This document shows positions 1 through 9,651 of a stretch of 64,000 nt of DNA, one piece after another (position 1 is the first letter of the stretch; every line of letters starts with the position of its first letter). The translations under genes were made by a program, and so were the position numbers. Location of the stretch: assembly GCA_029378245.1 (NCBI GenBank), contig JARKIF010000005.1, forward strand, positions 1,550,001 through 1,614,000, given 5' to 3'. Under the pieces are notes generated by a model. That model saw only the letters and a list, made by a program, of their open reading frames with translations. It searched no databases and was not told the origin of the DNA. The DNA is from Roridomyces roridus. Its lineage: Eukaryota > Basidiomycota > Agaricomycetes > Agaricales > Mycenaceae.

Positions 1-313
1 CCTCCGTCCTCCCTCCACGTGTCCGCTTCCTCCTTCCACCCATGTTTGTCTGGCCGTCTTGAATGTGCCACTCGACATGGAAGACTGGACTCTGGCCGTC
101 TCGACTCTCGAATGTGTTTCTCTCCCACGTCAAATCGGTGGCACTCGCTATTCGGCCGACATCGCCCAGCTCGATGTCCTGGTGGAGCCGTCCGTCCTGC
201 CCGCTCGCACCTTCCCCTCAAGCATGGTGCTGACATTAGCTTGGTGTCGCCCACCCACAAGAAGGCTCGCAAAGACTAGTTACTAATTTATATGTCCTCT
301 TTTGTAGTGTCTC

Positions 314-407
314 TCATTTGTAGCTTTATCTCTCTCTTGTATCGTCTCTCTCTTGTAGCCTCATTTGTAGCTTTATCTCTCTCTTGTATCGTCTCTCTCT
401 TGTAGCT
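314..407. repeat. Two-copy CT-rich tandem repeat
   Basis: Two adjacent copies of a 47-bp pyrimidine-rich unit lie at 314-360 and 361-407 and are almost identical. The unit repeats the motifs TTGTAG and CTCTCTCTTGTA. No gene overlaps it. It may be a simple duplication in a low-complexity tract. Confidence 0.8.
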
Positions 408-415
408 TCTCTCTG

Positions 416-893
416 TTAATATATTATGGCTGGTTCCGGTTCTCCTCCCCCTCCCGCAAGCAAGGTTTTAGCTGGCAAAGCCAGCGCTTCCGAGTCAATT
501 GTGTGTCTCCATTTGCAACAGGAAATTACTTGCATCATCACTAGTCTCGGGGAGCGATTCCAGCGCCGAAGCCATCACACCAGCTTCGCAGTGACAAGCC
601 CCACTTTCCAGAACAGTCGGATCGAATTCTGTTTCTTGAATCTTGGCGGTGATAGCCTTGAAAGTCATGTCGTCCCAGCCGCCCCGGATCCTCCAACCTG
701 AGTACAGATCGCTGGGCTGCAAAGGCATCAATGGGGTTCTTGGGAGGTCCAAGACAGCATCTGGAAAACACACTTGTCTAGATAGATCTACATAGAGTCC
801 CATAGAGCAGTAGGCACATAGGCATGTACCCTCTACATGAGAGCCGGGTGGCTCTATGATAGACACTGGTAGATGATTGTGCCGTAGGGCCAT
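416..893 (-). pseudogene. Possible gene relic with an HCEAG motif
   Basis: The minus strand has an open frame of about 130 codons that ends near 495. A plausible GT-AG intron then leads into a short tail ending at a stop at 416. The translation contains the motif CHCEAGVMAS preceded by an acidic stretch. This resembles the histidine/glutamate motif of large fungal families of putative deaminase-like proteins, which usually continue with a cysteine motif (CxxC) that is missing here. No convincing start or upstream exon was found, and the flanking DNA is repeat-like. It could be the truncated 3' part of such a gene, or a chance frame. The family link is from memory and weak. Confidence 0.22.
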
Positions 894-935
894 AGAGCCA
901 TAGAGCTATATAGGTCTACATAGAGGCCGAGCTCC
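781..935. repeat. CATAGAG-rich short-repeat block
   Basis: This stretch repeats CATAGAG/CTCTATG words in both orientations, including CCATAGAGCCATAGAG and CTACATAGAG, so it can fold on itself. A related block with the same words (CTATGATAGA, TATATAGCTCTATGG) lies at about 1757-1860. The two flank an 820-bp segment without a firm gene. No target-site duplication could be fixed by eye. Confidence 0.5.
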
Positions 936-1756
936 GCTAATCAAAAACGGTGTTGGTATGCTAGCGAGCCCCGGAAGTGTTGTCGCTGTCGGGAAGATTC
1001 GGAAAATTGCACCAATAGCAGATAGGAAAAAGAATAGAATTGCTCTACATAGTACACAGTGCACCCAACAATTTTAATAAGATGATGCATCGCGCCGCTG
1101 AAGGCTGCCTCGCGGGGTGCGAGGCCCGAGATCGTTGCGACGGCGACGGCAACATCTTGATGGTCTTCCAGCATTGATGCCTTGTGCGGCCGCTCGCGTG
1201 CTTGACGCCGCTAACGAACGAGGTCGAGGGGTCGAAGAGATCAGACAAGGACGATTTGAAAGTTAAACAGGAGACTGGATGCGGGGCTTGAGCTTGAGGA
1301 CTGAGTGAGGGCGAGGAGGATTGGGCCTTGAGATTGAGAGTATACTTGGGGTCGGGGGTCTTAACGGAAGCGGGAAACTTGAGGACAGTAGAGGAGGTGT
1401 CCTTTGGAGGCCTTGAGTTGACATCTTCAATGATACAAGGCATTTTTCAGTCTTGAGCGGCACTGGGACTCCGGAGGCGAAGGGAGCGGAGGGGGGACAC
1501 CGGCTGAGGCGCTGCACGGTGGGTGGGTGTAGGATACTAGAAAGGGAGACGTCGGCATGATGTTGAGTTGTTGAGGGCGTCGAAGGGGCGGGGACCGAAG
1601 GGACGACGAGGAGGGGAGGAGGGAGGACGACATGGAGGAAGGAAGAAAAGGGCATTGATATGGCGTGAGCGGTGATCCGCGCACGGACCTCTTCAGAGAC
1701 TCGTGCAAAGTGCGTTGCATCCGGAATTTTGCTAAGTCAAAAGGCCCCGGCCACAT
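936..1756 (-). other. Gene-poor segment with C/T-skewed overlapping ORFs
   Basis: Between the two CATAGAG-rich blocks the minus strand carries three overlapping open frames (1045-1443, 1263-1655, 1427-1756). They are rich in Pro and Ser because the strand is pyrimidine-rich. None has a recognisable domain, and no single splice model joins them convincingly. They may be by-products of base skew. A small lineage-specific gene cannot be excluded. Confidence 0.3.
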
Positions 1757-1862
1757 CTATGATAGAGACCAGTAGCATAAATGCTCTTTCAGAGACAGTG
1801 GTCACTATCAAGAGAGTTGGTGTCTATATAGCTCTATGGAGAGCCATCAGTTCTATCAATCA
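1757..1862. repeat. Second CATAGAG-like short-repeat block
   Basis: The words CTATGATAGAGACCAGTAG and CTATATAGCTCTATGG echo those at 850-920, partly in inverted orientation. The block abuts the 3' end of the minus-strand gene that stops at 1863. Confidence 0.45.
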
Positions 1863-3496
1863 CTATTCCGAGACAACGGATCTATCACGGCACCTGGTCT
1901 CTATCTGTGCAAACAGCGTTTCCAGATGAGAGAGGTGGATAGCAAGAGGCTTCTTGGACAGTTTATTGGCCAAGATGTAGTGCACAGCAGTCGTCCAAGC
2001 ACATATCGTGTCCATCACGCGGACGAAACGTCCCAAGTCCGTCGACTCGGTAGCAGCGTCTGCAATGCGGTTGATTAAAAAAACAGTGGGAGAGCAATAA
2101 TTAGAGATGACATCACCTGACTGCAATGCGTCCCTTGTCACATCCTCCTCATCTTCTGCCGATGCTGCACCAATATCACCCCATGCGTTCTTAGAACCTG
2201 ATTAGCTGATGAGTATTTCAAAACAAAAACAAGAGGAGATGCACTTCTTTGTACAAACTCTTTGATGTGTTCGTTCAGTGAGTTGCTGCGCCACAATGGG
2301 GAGGCCACCCGGAGCAGCTCGTGAAGCACAACTGAGGGCGCGTAGATTGAAGAGATGGAGACCACGGATGGTTTGGTGAGATTCTTGCGGAGTGACTCTA
2401 CCAAGGAGACAACAATCTTCCACCAGAGCGTGGCAGTTACCGATGTGATGAGGAATGTAGACGACCCTGGAATCGGGTACAGCTTTCGGTCCGAGAGGAA
2501 CTTCCTTGCTCGCGCTTTGTTGATCTGCACCTCGACGGGCGCAAATTCAGACTCGGCCACATTCCAATCTTCAAACCTCCGTTTTGAGTCATTTTCGACC
2601 AGATGGTAGAATTTGTTGACTTGTCTCATCCTAATCGTTATTTTGGAAAGACAGGAGTGGATGAAATATTGGGAGACAGCGGCGACAATCCTGGGCTTCA
2701 TGTCAGGTCGCGTCCCGACATCCAGTGCTGCAGTTTTGAGAAGCTGTAGAGCAGCTCGGGTGTACTCAGCAAAATTTTGCGGTTTTGCCAGCGATAGGGT
2801 TTCAAGCATCTTGCCAGTGTCTTTCAGCAGATTGTGACTATCAGGAAGTGGAAATTGAGCAGACAGCATAGATACGACAGAAAATACCTACTAAAAGTTC
2901 AAAAAATCTTCAGCCGTTTCAACGGGAATGATAAAGTTTTGTACGCCTCCTTTCGGTTCACGGGTGTTGGAGTTACGGGTCACGAACACCGGCGCTGCGT
3001 CTGTTTCCGATGACTCGGCGGCGGCGGCCTCGGGTGTAGCGATGACGGTGGTGTCCTTGACTAGCACGGTGTCGTTGGTCTCGGTGACGCTGGCGGCCTC
3101 GACTGGGTTGGCGATGCTTTCGACGGCAGTAGCAGCTGCGTCTGGCGACCCGGCGTCTCCGTTCGCAACCGCCGAGTTTGAATTGGATGGCGAAACGTTA
3201 GGTGTCGTCTGAGGGGGACAAGTATATAACCTCGAGAAGACGGAGTATGAGACGGAACCCGACAGGACTGGGCCAGAAGAGACAGCCACTATTTGGAAGA
3301 GCTCATTCCGGTCTGTAGACTCCCCTCGGGACAGCAGAGTTGCCAAGTGGTTAAGACCCCGCAGCTCTTGAGACAACCCCTGCGCATCCGTGTTGGTATC
3401 GTCCTTGCGTGGCCCTTGGTGGTTCTGCAATCTTTGCGCAAGGCAGCTTAATGTATAGATGCTGGAACGCAGGGTGGCCACATCCGCTTGGGACAT
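1863..3496 (-). CDS. Hypothetical protein, about 520 residues, three exons
   Basis: I do not recognise this protein. The ATG at 3496 opens a first exon whose N-terminal 90 residues look helical and are followed by an Ala/Thr/Val-rich acidic stretch. A 54-nt GT-AG intron (about 2836-2889) joins it in frame to a second exon rich in basic and aromatic residues. A second intron of about 47 nt, with a CTAAT branch site, leads to a last exon that opens with an acidic segment (GAASAEDEEDVT) and ends at TAG 1863. Frame continuity across both introns supports a real gene. Its start codon is only 64 bp from that of RRN7 on the other strand, so the two must share a promoter. There is no signal peptide or clear membrane segment. 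Confidence 0.7.
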
Positions 3497-3560
3497 GATT
3501 GTGGCGGAGGCAGAGACGGGTGTGACCGCGACACGGCATCACGAACTGTCTTGATCCCAA

Positions 3561-5571
3561 ATGGCACCGCGATGCCCAGTATGCAGATCTAGGCAATGGC
3601 ACAAGGAGCCCTCAAGTGGTCTTGTGGCATGCAGTGAAGGCCATATTCTTCAAAATTACCGTCAAGAAACCAACGAAGTCGACGGTTTTGGCCCCCACGC
3701 CCTCAAGAAGCGTGCTCTCAAGTCCACCCGCCAGCATAGATCCCGAGCAGAAAATGACCCTCAATGTATTGCTCTGCATCCCTTGTACTCGGGTGATGAT
3801 TTTAACGCGGACTCACAGTGTACCACGGCAACCGGGCGCGCTACTTTTACTTCCAGTGTCTACAGTTGCTCCTTCGGCATCAAATCGCCTTCCTGACCGA
3901 CCGCTGGAGTCTTCCTGTCGAATTTGAGGTGTCTTTCATCCACAACCAACATTTCAAAGTTTCATTCAACCCGTCAGGTCGTTTGTCGCGACCTCTGGGC
4001 ACTGCATCTGAGTCTCCTTCGCGACCCGCCGCCGCATGAACCGTATGTCTCTGCAAAAGACCCAGAGACTGGAGACGCAGACGAAGCCAAAGAGGCGCAA
4101 GAAGATGAAGACGAGAATGGGACCGAACCTGAGACAGACTTTGACGACCTGCTCGCTGAAAACTCTGCCTCTTCCTCGTCTTCGGAGGAGGAAGATGGAG
4201 AAGGGCGCAAGCCGCTGCCTCAGCCTAAACGCCCGGGTCGGTACAAGCGCTACGATGACCGGCCAATCAGCACACTTGTCGTGTTGGTACTCGCCTGTTG
4301 GATTTTGCGCATCCCCATTCTTTATTGCGACTTGACTCGGTGGGTCTTTTCTCTCTCGTTGCTGTTTTTCTTACTCTACACAGTCTAATCGAGTCGTTTG
4401 AATTACCGTATCTCGATGCAACACGCTTCCTCCCGGAAAACATGACTGTACATCTAACACAACACAATACACAAGCATTATCTCCTCTCGTACGCCTCCT
4501 TCTGACCCATTTGCCTTGTGATATACGGCAAAATATAGAACACCCCAAGCGTGCAATCTCTGCATCGAATGACCACTTCTTTGGCACGGCGGATACATTC
4601 ATCGTATGGTGTGCGCACGCCAGAAGTAAACGCAGCACCCATGCTGTGGCGCGTCATCATGCAAGGGCTTGGAGGCAATCGTAAGTTTAGTTTTAACCGT
4701 ACGCCACTCATTAATGAATTCATTTAGCAACGCTATACCGACTGACCAAGCGACTAGCCGCAGTTCTGTCGCTTCCGCTAACACTGCATCATTCACTTGC
4801 GGCCCGACTGCAACGACGACGCACGCGCGATCCCGAGACTCACAAGAAGGACAACGTCGCTCCAGAGGTGGCGTTTCTTGCGACTGGAATCATTGTGCTA
4901 AAGATGGTGTATGGATTGGATGGGGAAAGTCGGTACGTCGACCAACAAGACGCGAGGAATGTTCGGCGTTAACAGTGAGACAGGTTTCCAATCGACTCGG
5001 ACGACGCAGCGTGCGAGATGCCGCGACTAGAAGCGTACCTTGAACGGCTTGGGAGACTGCCAGACGGGCGGTTCGAGTTTGATTCCAGCGCGGCCATGTA
5101 GGTCCGGGACACGGAAACAATGACGGCTGACGGATTCGCAGGCCGATCGAGGACCTCAGCGACGATACAGTGGACAAGTATCTCGCCTTCTGCGAACGGG
5201 CGCTGTTGCCAAGTTCCAAGAATGGTACACGTGTGCCCGTTGCTGCTTCAGGTACTTCGCTGACAGAGTGCACAGAGGAGGATGTCGTGAACCGATGGTT
5301 TCCTGTCCCGGAGCGTCCGAAAAGCGGCGATGGCGCGGATGGCGCATATGGCCAACTTCCTGCCTGGGATCTGGCAGCTACGGCGCTTGAAGGGGTTGCC
5401 GAGGATGCGCTGGGACCGGGAGAGCAATACAAGGTCCTGCAGGCCTCGACGGAACTGTCTGGCGAGTACTCGAAGATTGTGGAACATGGAAGCAAATGGG
5501 CGGGGGTTGAGGCGGAATATTTGTGCGAGGTTGTATTGAGTTACGAGTTGCGGCTGAAGAGGCCGAAATAG
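3561..5571 (+). CDS. RRN7: RNA polymerase I initiation factor Rrn7 (TAF1B family)
   Basis: Rrn7 is the TFIIB-like subunit of the core factor that recruits RNA polymerase I to the rDNA promoter in the nucleolus. The N-terminus is a zinc ribbon (MAPRCPVCRSRQW, then CSEGHILQNY), as expected. A cyclin-like region follows, containing YFYFQCLQLLLRHQ and, after an acidic low-complexity insert, STLVVLVLACWILRIPI, a family hallmark. The spliced frame needs seven GT-AG introns of about 43-53 nt (the first at 3766-3818), and each joins conserved segments in phase, for example LYRLTKRLAAVL after intron 5. The stop is TAG at 5569-5571. The gene appears intact and is divergent from its left neighbour over 64 bp. 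Confidence 0.93.
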
Positions 5572-5645
5572 ATTTTCGGACATCTGATGTGTCATGACAT
5601 TGATGTGTTCACCTTGAAGAGTTGCGAGCTGGGCTCTTCGCACCC

Positions 5646-8135
5646 ATGCGTCGTTTCGCCTCTGTCTTTCGCAAGAAAGACAAAGACCCAGCCAAGGCCG
5701 AGCTCAAGCGGGCCAACACTGCCCTTCCCGCTGTACCCCCCGTTCTCCCCGTTCTCTCTTCCGGCAGCGAACCGGCCTCGTCCGCGTCTTCCAACGGGTC
5801 TGCTAGTCTCAGCCTCAGTCTCCAGACCCCCGACGATGAGCACGACATTTCAGGCACTCTCTCAAAGGGTGCCAGGTGGCCCTCCTGGCTGGGCAAAAAG
5901 TCGGGCACCATAAAGCGTGGTCGGCCAGGGGAGGAGCCCTGGGTTGCTGAATGGCGGCCTTCAGAGCCCCCGCCAATTCTGAACCCTCCTCCCAGACCAC
6001 AACAGCCCAAGGTGGTGGTTGACTCGGACGACGACGACGACGACGATGCATCGTCCTTGGATGCCGTCGACGACGAACAAGAAGACCTTCCAATCACCCC
6101 CGCTTCCCCCGCCCAGGCCCGCAAAAACGTCGAGATTTTGACTCGGAACAGCCTAGTCCGTCCGCCAGAATCCTCTCCGTTTGCCCAGCACCCTGCTACA
6201 CCGGTATATCCGCGCTCTGTTAACGCACCACGATCTCTATCGGTCCGGCTCTCAATGGAGACCGAGATGCACAAAACTCTCCTGCTACGTCGGATACACC
6301 AATCCGCCCTCGACGACCCTTCCATATTACCCTTTGCTTCCCGCACAACACCTACTCCCGCTGATCCCCACCCTCCAACCCCCTGGCATAACGATCGTTT
6401 TCCTGCGGCAAAAATGCGAATATCTCTCTCTAGTTCGGGCCTCCGTCGCTGGATGGCACGTCCTTGTTTTGAGGAGAGGATAAATGTATGGGTCCCCGTA
6501 AACGACGCACTTTCCGCCCAACCGGTTGCTGGTTCCTCCTTTGCCGTCGCCGAGCTCGAGTACTCCGCTACTCTCGAAGCGCTGGCCGGATCTACTCCTC
6601 TGCCTGCCAAGGAGGAGCAGCCCGCCGCCGCTCCTGCTGCCCTGGCTCCATCACCACAATCGTTGGGTGTGGTGACTGCTGCGCCTCGTACGTCAGATCT
6701 TCGTTTCTACGTTCTTTGGATTCTGAAAAAACCTCTGTTAGCGGCGCCCGTACGAACTTCGTCGCTCGTACCCTCCCCGTTGCGCAACTCGGCTCTCAAG
6801 TCGCCAGTCTCTGAGACGGGTTCCCACGCGTCAGCACCCTCTTCTGCACCACCGACGGCCTCTCGCGTACGCTTCGCCGAGGACGACAAGGATGACGTTA
6901 TTCCCCTCGGTTACACAATACGTCTCAAGAAGCGTCGCGAGGACAAGGCAAAGTTCTTACGGGAGGAGCAAGAGCGTCGTGCGTTCGAGGAAGAGCGAGC
7001 CAAGCAGGACGAGGAGCGGCGCATCAGGGAGCAGGAGCGTAGGCAGTGGGAAGAAGAGAGGAGAGCATGGGAAAAGGAGAAAAAGGCGATGGAAGAGGAA
7101 CGGAAGGCGCGGATATATGCTGAAGAAGTTGCGGCCTCGCGCGTGCGGAGAGAGCAGCAAAGGGCCGGGCATGGTGTCAACAGTGCGGGCGTGCTAGCGG
7201 ACGTGCTACCGCCCTCCAGTTCTAACGCATCCTTACGGGAGGAACGTAATAAGCCTGAATCTGGAAAGCTCTCCCGACCACTGCACGACCAACGCCGTCA
7301 AGCTTCGGACCCGGCAGTCCACCACGCGAACAACACGCCATCTGGTTCGCCTCATACTTCTTCTCCAGGCAGTTCACGCCCCCCGAGTATTGCTGGTCGG
7401 AATTCATCACGACCGCCGTCTGTCTATACCTCGTCTTCCGAGGACGCGCGACAGCCCAGCTCCAGCGCCGGGAAGCACCATTCTATCTCTGCTTTCCCCA
7501 GCAAAGGTGGTAACTTTGAGCGGTCGTCGACTTATGGAATGTGGTCAGCGAGCAACCCGACGCTCATGATACCCCCAGTACCTCCAGTCCCAATGTTTGC
7601 GATGGACATGCCGCTGCTGCCGCCAACTCCGCCGTTCATGATGCATCAGTACCCACGCCCGCGTTCACAGAACTCGCACAATTCGTCACCGGGTCGCTCG
7701 TCCCCGTCTGCCTCGCCTTCCCGGCAACGCTATCCAAGCAACAGCAGCTCAGAACGCGTCAATATTCCGCATCGGGCAGATGACCCGTCTTCGCGTCGCG
7801 GGTCCTCTTCCTCATCACACAGACCGGACGTGATGCAGCACCATCGACGAGGGAGCGATGACGCGCGGCGAGCAAGCATACCGGTACCACCTTCCTCGTA
7901 CTCCAACGCCAGCGAACGAGGGCGCGCGCCACAACATCATTCTGCTTCGATGCGGTCGCAATCGAGTTCGAATCTTGGGGCGCGCGGACGGCCACCGATT
8001 CCACAGACGCAGTTGCAGGAGCCGAGCCCATGGACAGCACCGCCATCGACGACTGGATATTCGCAGCTCAATCGGACCAGTGGGCACGAGCAGCGACCCT
8101 CGAAACCTGGTCGACGCCAGACGACAATCTCATAG
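5646..8135 (+). CDS. Low-complexity protein with central charged coiled coil
   Basis: One long frame starts at the ATG at 5646 (MRRFASVFRKKDKD); eight further in-frame codons upstream lack an ATG. Ser/Pro-rich segments surround an Asp run near residue 130. A conserved-looking middle segment follows, then a strongly charged Glu/Arg/Lys coiled coil at about residues 440-520 (repeats of EEER/RREE type). The C-terminus is a long Ser/Pro/Arg-rich disordered tail. A 54-nt GTACGT...TTAG stretch at about 6690-6743 is divisible by three and probably an intron, removing an odd aromatic insert. No enzymatic domain is visible. Proteins of this build in basidiomycetes are usually uncharacterised, so the function is unknown. 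The stop is at 8135. Confidence 0.75.
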   Translation: MRRFASVFRKKDKDPAKAELKRANTALPAVPPVLPVLSSGSEPASSASSNGSASLSLSLQTPDDEHDISGTLSKGARWPSWLGKKSGTIKRGRPGEEPWVAEWRPSEPPPILNPPPRPQQPKVVVDSDDDDDDDASSLDAVDDEQEDLPITPASPAQARKNVEILTRNSLVRPPESSPFAQHPATPVYPRSVNAPRSLSVRLSMETEMHKTLLLRRIHQSALDDPSILPFASRTTPTPADPHPPTPWHNDRFPAAKMRISLSSSGLRRWMARPCFEERINVWVPVNDALSAQPVAGSSFAVAELEYSATLEALAGSTPLPAKEEQPAAAPAALAPSPQSLGVVTAAPRTSDLRFYVLWILKKPLLAAPVRTSSLVPSPLRNSALKSPVSETGSHASAPSSAPPTASRVRFAEDDKDDVIPLGYTIRLKKRREDKAKFLREEQERRAFEEERAKQDEERRIREQERRQWEEERRAWEKEKKAMEEERKARIYAEEVAASRVRREQQRAGHGVNSAGVLADVLPPSSSNASLREERNKPESGKLSRPLHDQRRQASDPAVHHANNTPSGSPHTSSPGSSRPPSIAGRNSSRPPSVYTSSSEDARQPSSSAGKHHSISAFPSKGGNFERSSTYGMWSASNPTLMIPPVPPVPMFAMDMPLLPPTPPFMMHQYPRPRSQNSHNSSPGRSSPSASPSRQRYPSNSSSERVNIPHRADDPSSRRGSSSSSHRPDVMQHHRRGSDDARRASIPVPPSSYSNASERGRAPQHHSASMRSQSSSNLGARGRPPIPQTQLQEPSPWTAPPSTTGYSQLNRTSGHEQRPSKPGRRQTTIS

Positions 8136-8441
8136 CACCTTCTTTTTTTTGCGTCGCTCTGTCTGCAATAGTAGGCGGAGAAGGACGTATTCGACGACGG
8201 TTCTCATTTATAGTGTCCTCGCACACACCACACTCGTTTGGCATTATCACTGTACCCACCTACCACACACATCCTATCGGAGTCTGCAGTATATCGCACA
8301 TTACTATCTCGTTAACATAATTCATCGCAGGACTACATAGACATTCGGACATTCAGATCTCAGTAGTTTTTATCTGTTCGTTGTAGGGCAATCCATACTT
8401 ATGAGCGTGGCGTAAGCATCAAACACTGCTATTCCACATCC
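8136..8441. other. Intergenic region before hob3
   Basis: This interval of about 306 bp separates two genes on the same strand. It holds a T-run (about 8145) and AT-richer stretches suited to a 3' UTR and promoter. No ORF, RNA gene or repeat was found in it. Confidence 0.5.
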
Positions 8442-9499
8442 ATGAGCTGGTCAGGCTTCAAGAAAACCGTTAATCGCGCTGGGACCACGGTGCGACCCAC
8501 TGTCCGGTGTGCTTTACTCTGGATGCTGAGCGAACTGCCCGCAGCTTCTGCAAAAGACTGGCCAGATCGAGCGCACTGTCGACCGCGAGTTTGCCGATGA
8601 AGAAGCCAAGTTCAGAACGTGCGGCACTTTGCAAGGCTTTCTTTACATTCAGCTGACGCGCGTGCCAGATTCGAAAAGGAATGCCAGGTGCTGCAGAAGG
8701 ACAGCAAGCATTATTGGGACTCGATGCGTGGTGTGTCAAACATCTTTGGAATTACTGCGGGCAATGGCTGAGCAGGTCGGGTTGCAGCGATGACCGCAGC
8801 CCAGACGCGGATAGCCGAGACGCTCGAGACGTTCTATGGCGCTGCTGACCGGACATCTGAGGGTGCAATGGCTGGACATGCGTACAAGCGCTCGGTCGAT
8901 GATCTTGACGGTGGATTTGGGCGTGAGCTCGACGGACCATTTCGCACGACCGTCTCCGAGCCGCTGGGCAAGATGTGTGCCTACTTTCCCGTCGTGAACG
9001 AGCACATTTCGAAGCGGAATAAGAAGGTGAGCATTCTAAAACTATGTGCGTGAATCCGCCTGCCTACGCAGGTCACAGCTTCTCGATTACGACTCGGCGC
9101 GTAGCAAGATGCGGAAACTCGTTGACAAGCCCAGTGAAGACCCTACCAAGTTACCAAAGGCACAACAAGAGCACGACGAAGCAAAAGAAGTGTTTGACAT
9201 GCTCAATGACCAACTCGTCGCGGAGCTGCCCCAGTTGCTGGATCTGCGTGTACCCTATTTCGACCCAAGCTTCGAAGCCATGATTCGCATGCAATCCAAG
9301 TTTGCAGAGGAGGGATACGAGAAATTGAGCGGCGTGCAGCGGTACTTTGCTGATACGATCCGCGATGACTATGCCGCAGGTCAATTGGATGCTCAAGTCA
9401 GTATCTTTCCAGTCCACCGCAGTTTCAACTGATTCCGCATTCCAGGTAGAGGGTGTTCTTCAGGAGATGCGCGAGTTGTCGATTTGCGGGGCCAACTAA
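8442..9499 (+). CDS. hob3: BAR-domain protein Hob3/Rvs161 (amphiphysin family)
   Basis: This N-BAR protein bends membrane and acts with actin patches in endocytosis and cell polarity, usually as a heterodimer with an Rvs167-type partner. The start MSWSGFKKTVNRAGTT is the classic N-terminus. After five short introns the protein reads GQIERTVDREF, MTAAQTRIAETLE, LLDYDSARSK, PSEDPTKLPKAQQEHDEA, LPQLLDLRVPYFDPSF, FAEEGYEKLSGVQRYF and DDYAAGQLDAQ|VEGVLQEMRELSICG before the stop at 9497-9499. The length (about 265 residues) and motif order match the family. There is no SH3 domain, which separates it from Rvs167. The gene is intact and all introns are GT-AG. Confidence 0.96.
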
Positions 9500-9651
9500 T
9501 GTTGTTGTACACTTTTTGTATTCACATCGGATTATGTATAGCAAGAAATTACAAGACTACAAGAAGACGACAAACAGCAACAGACCACTCACATTTACTT
9601 ACCTGCTGAACTAGATGAGGGAGAACCAAGAGAATACCAGGCTACGCACCG

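Noticed and set aside
5609..6610. A 333-codon open frame on the minus strand opposite the coiled-coil gene.
   Set aside because: It is antisense to the well-supported plus-strand frame, follows its codon structure and GC skew, and has no domain.
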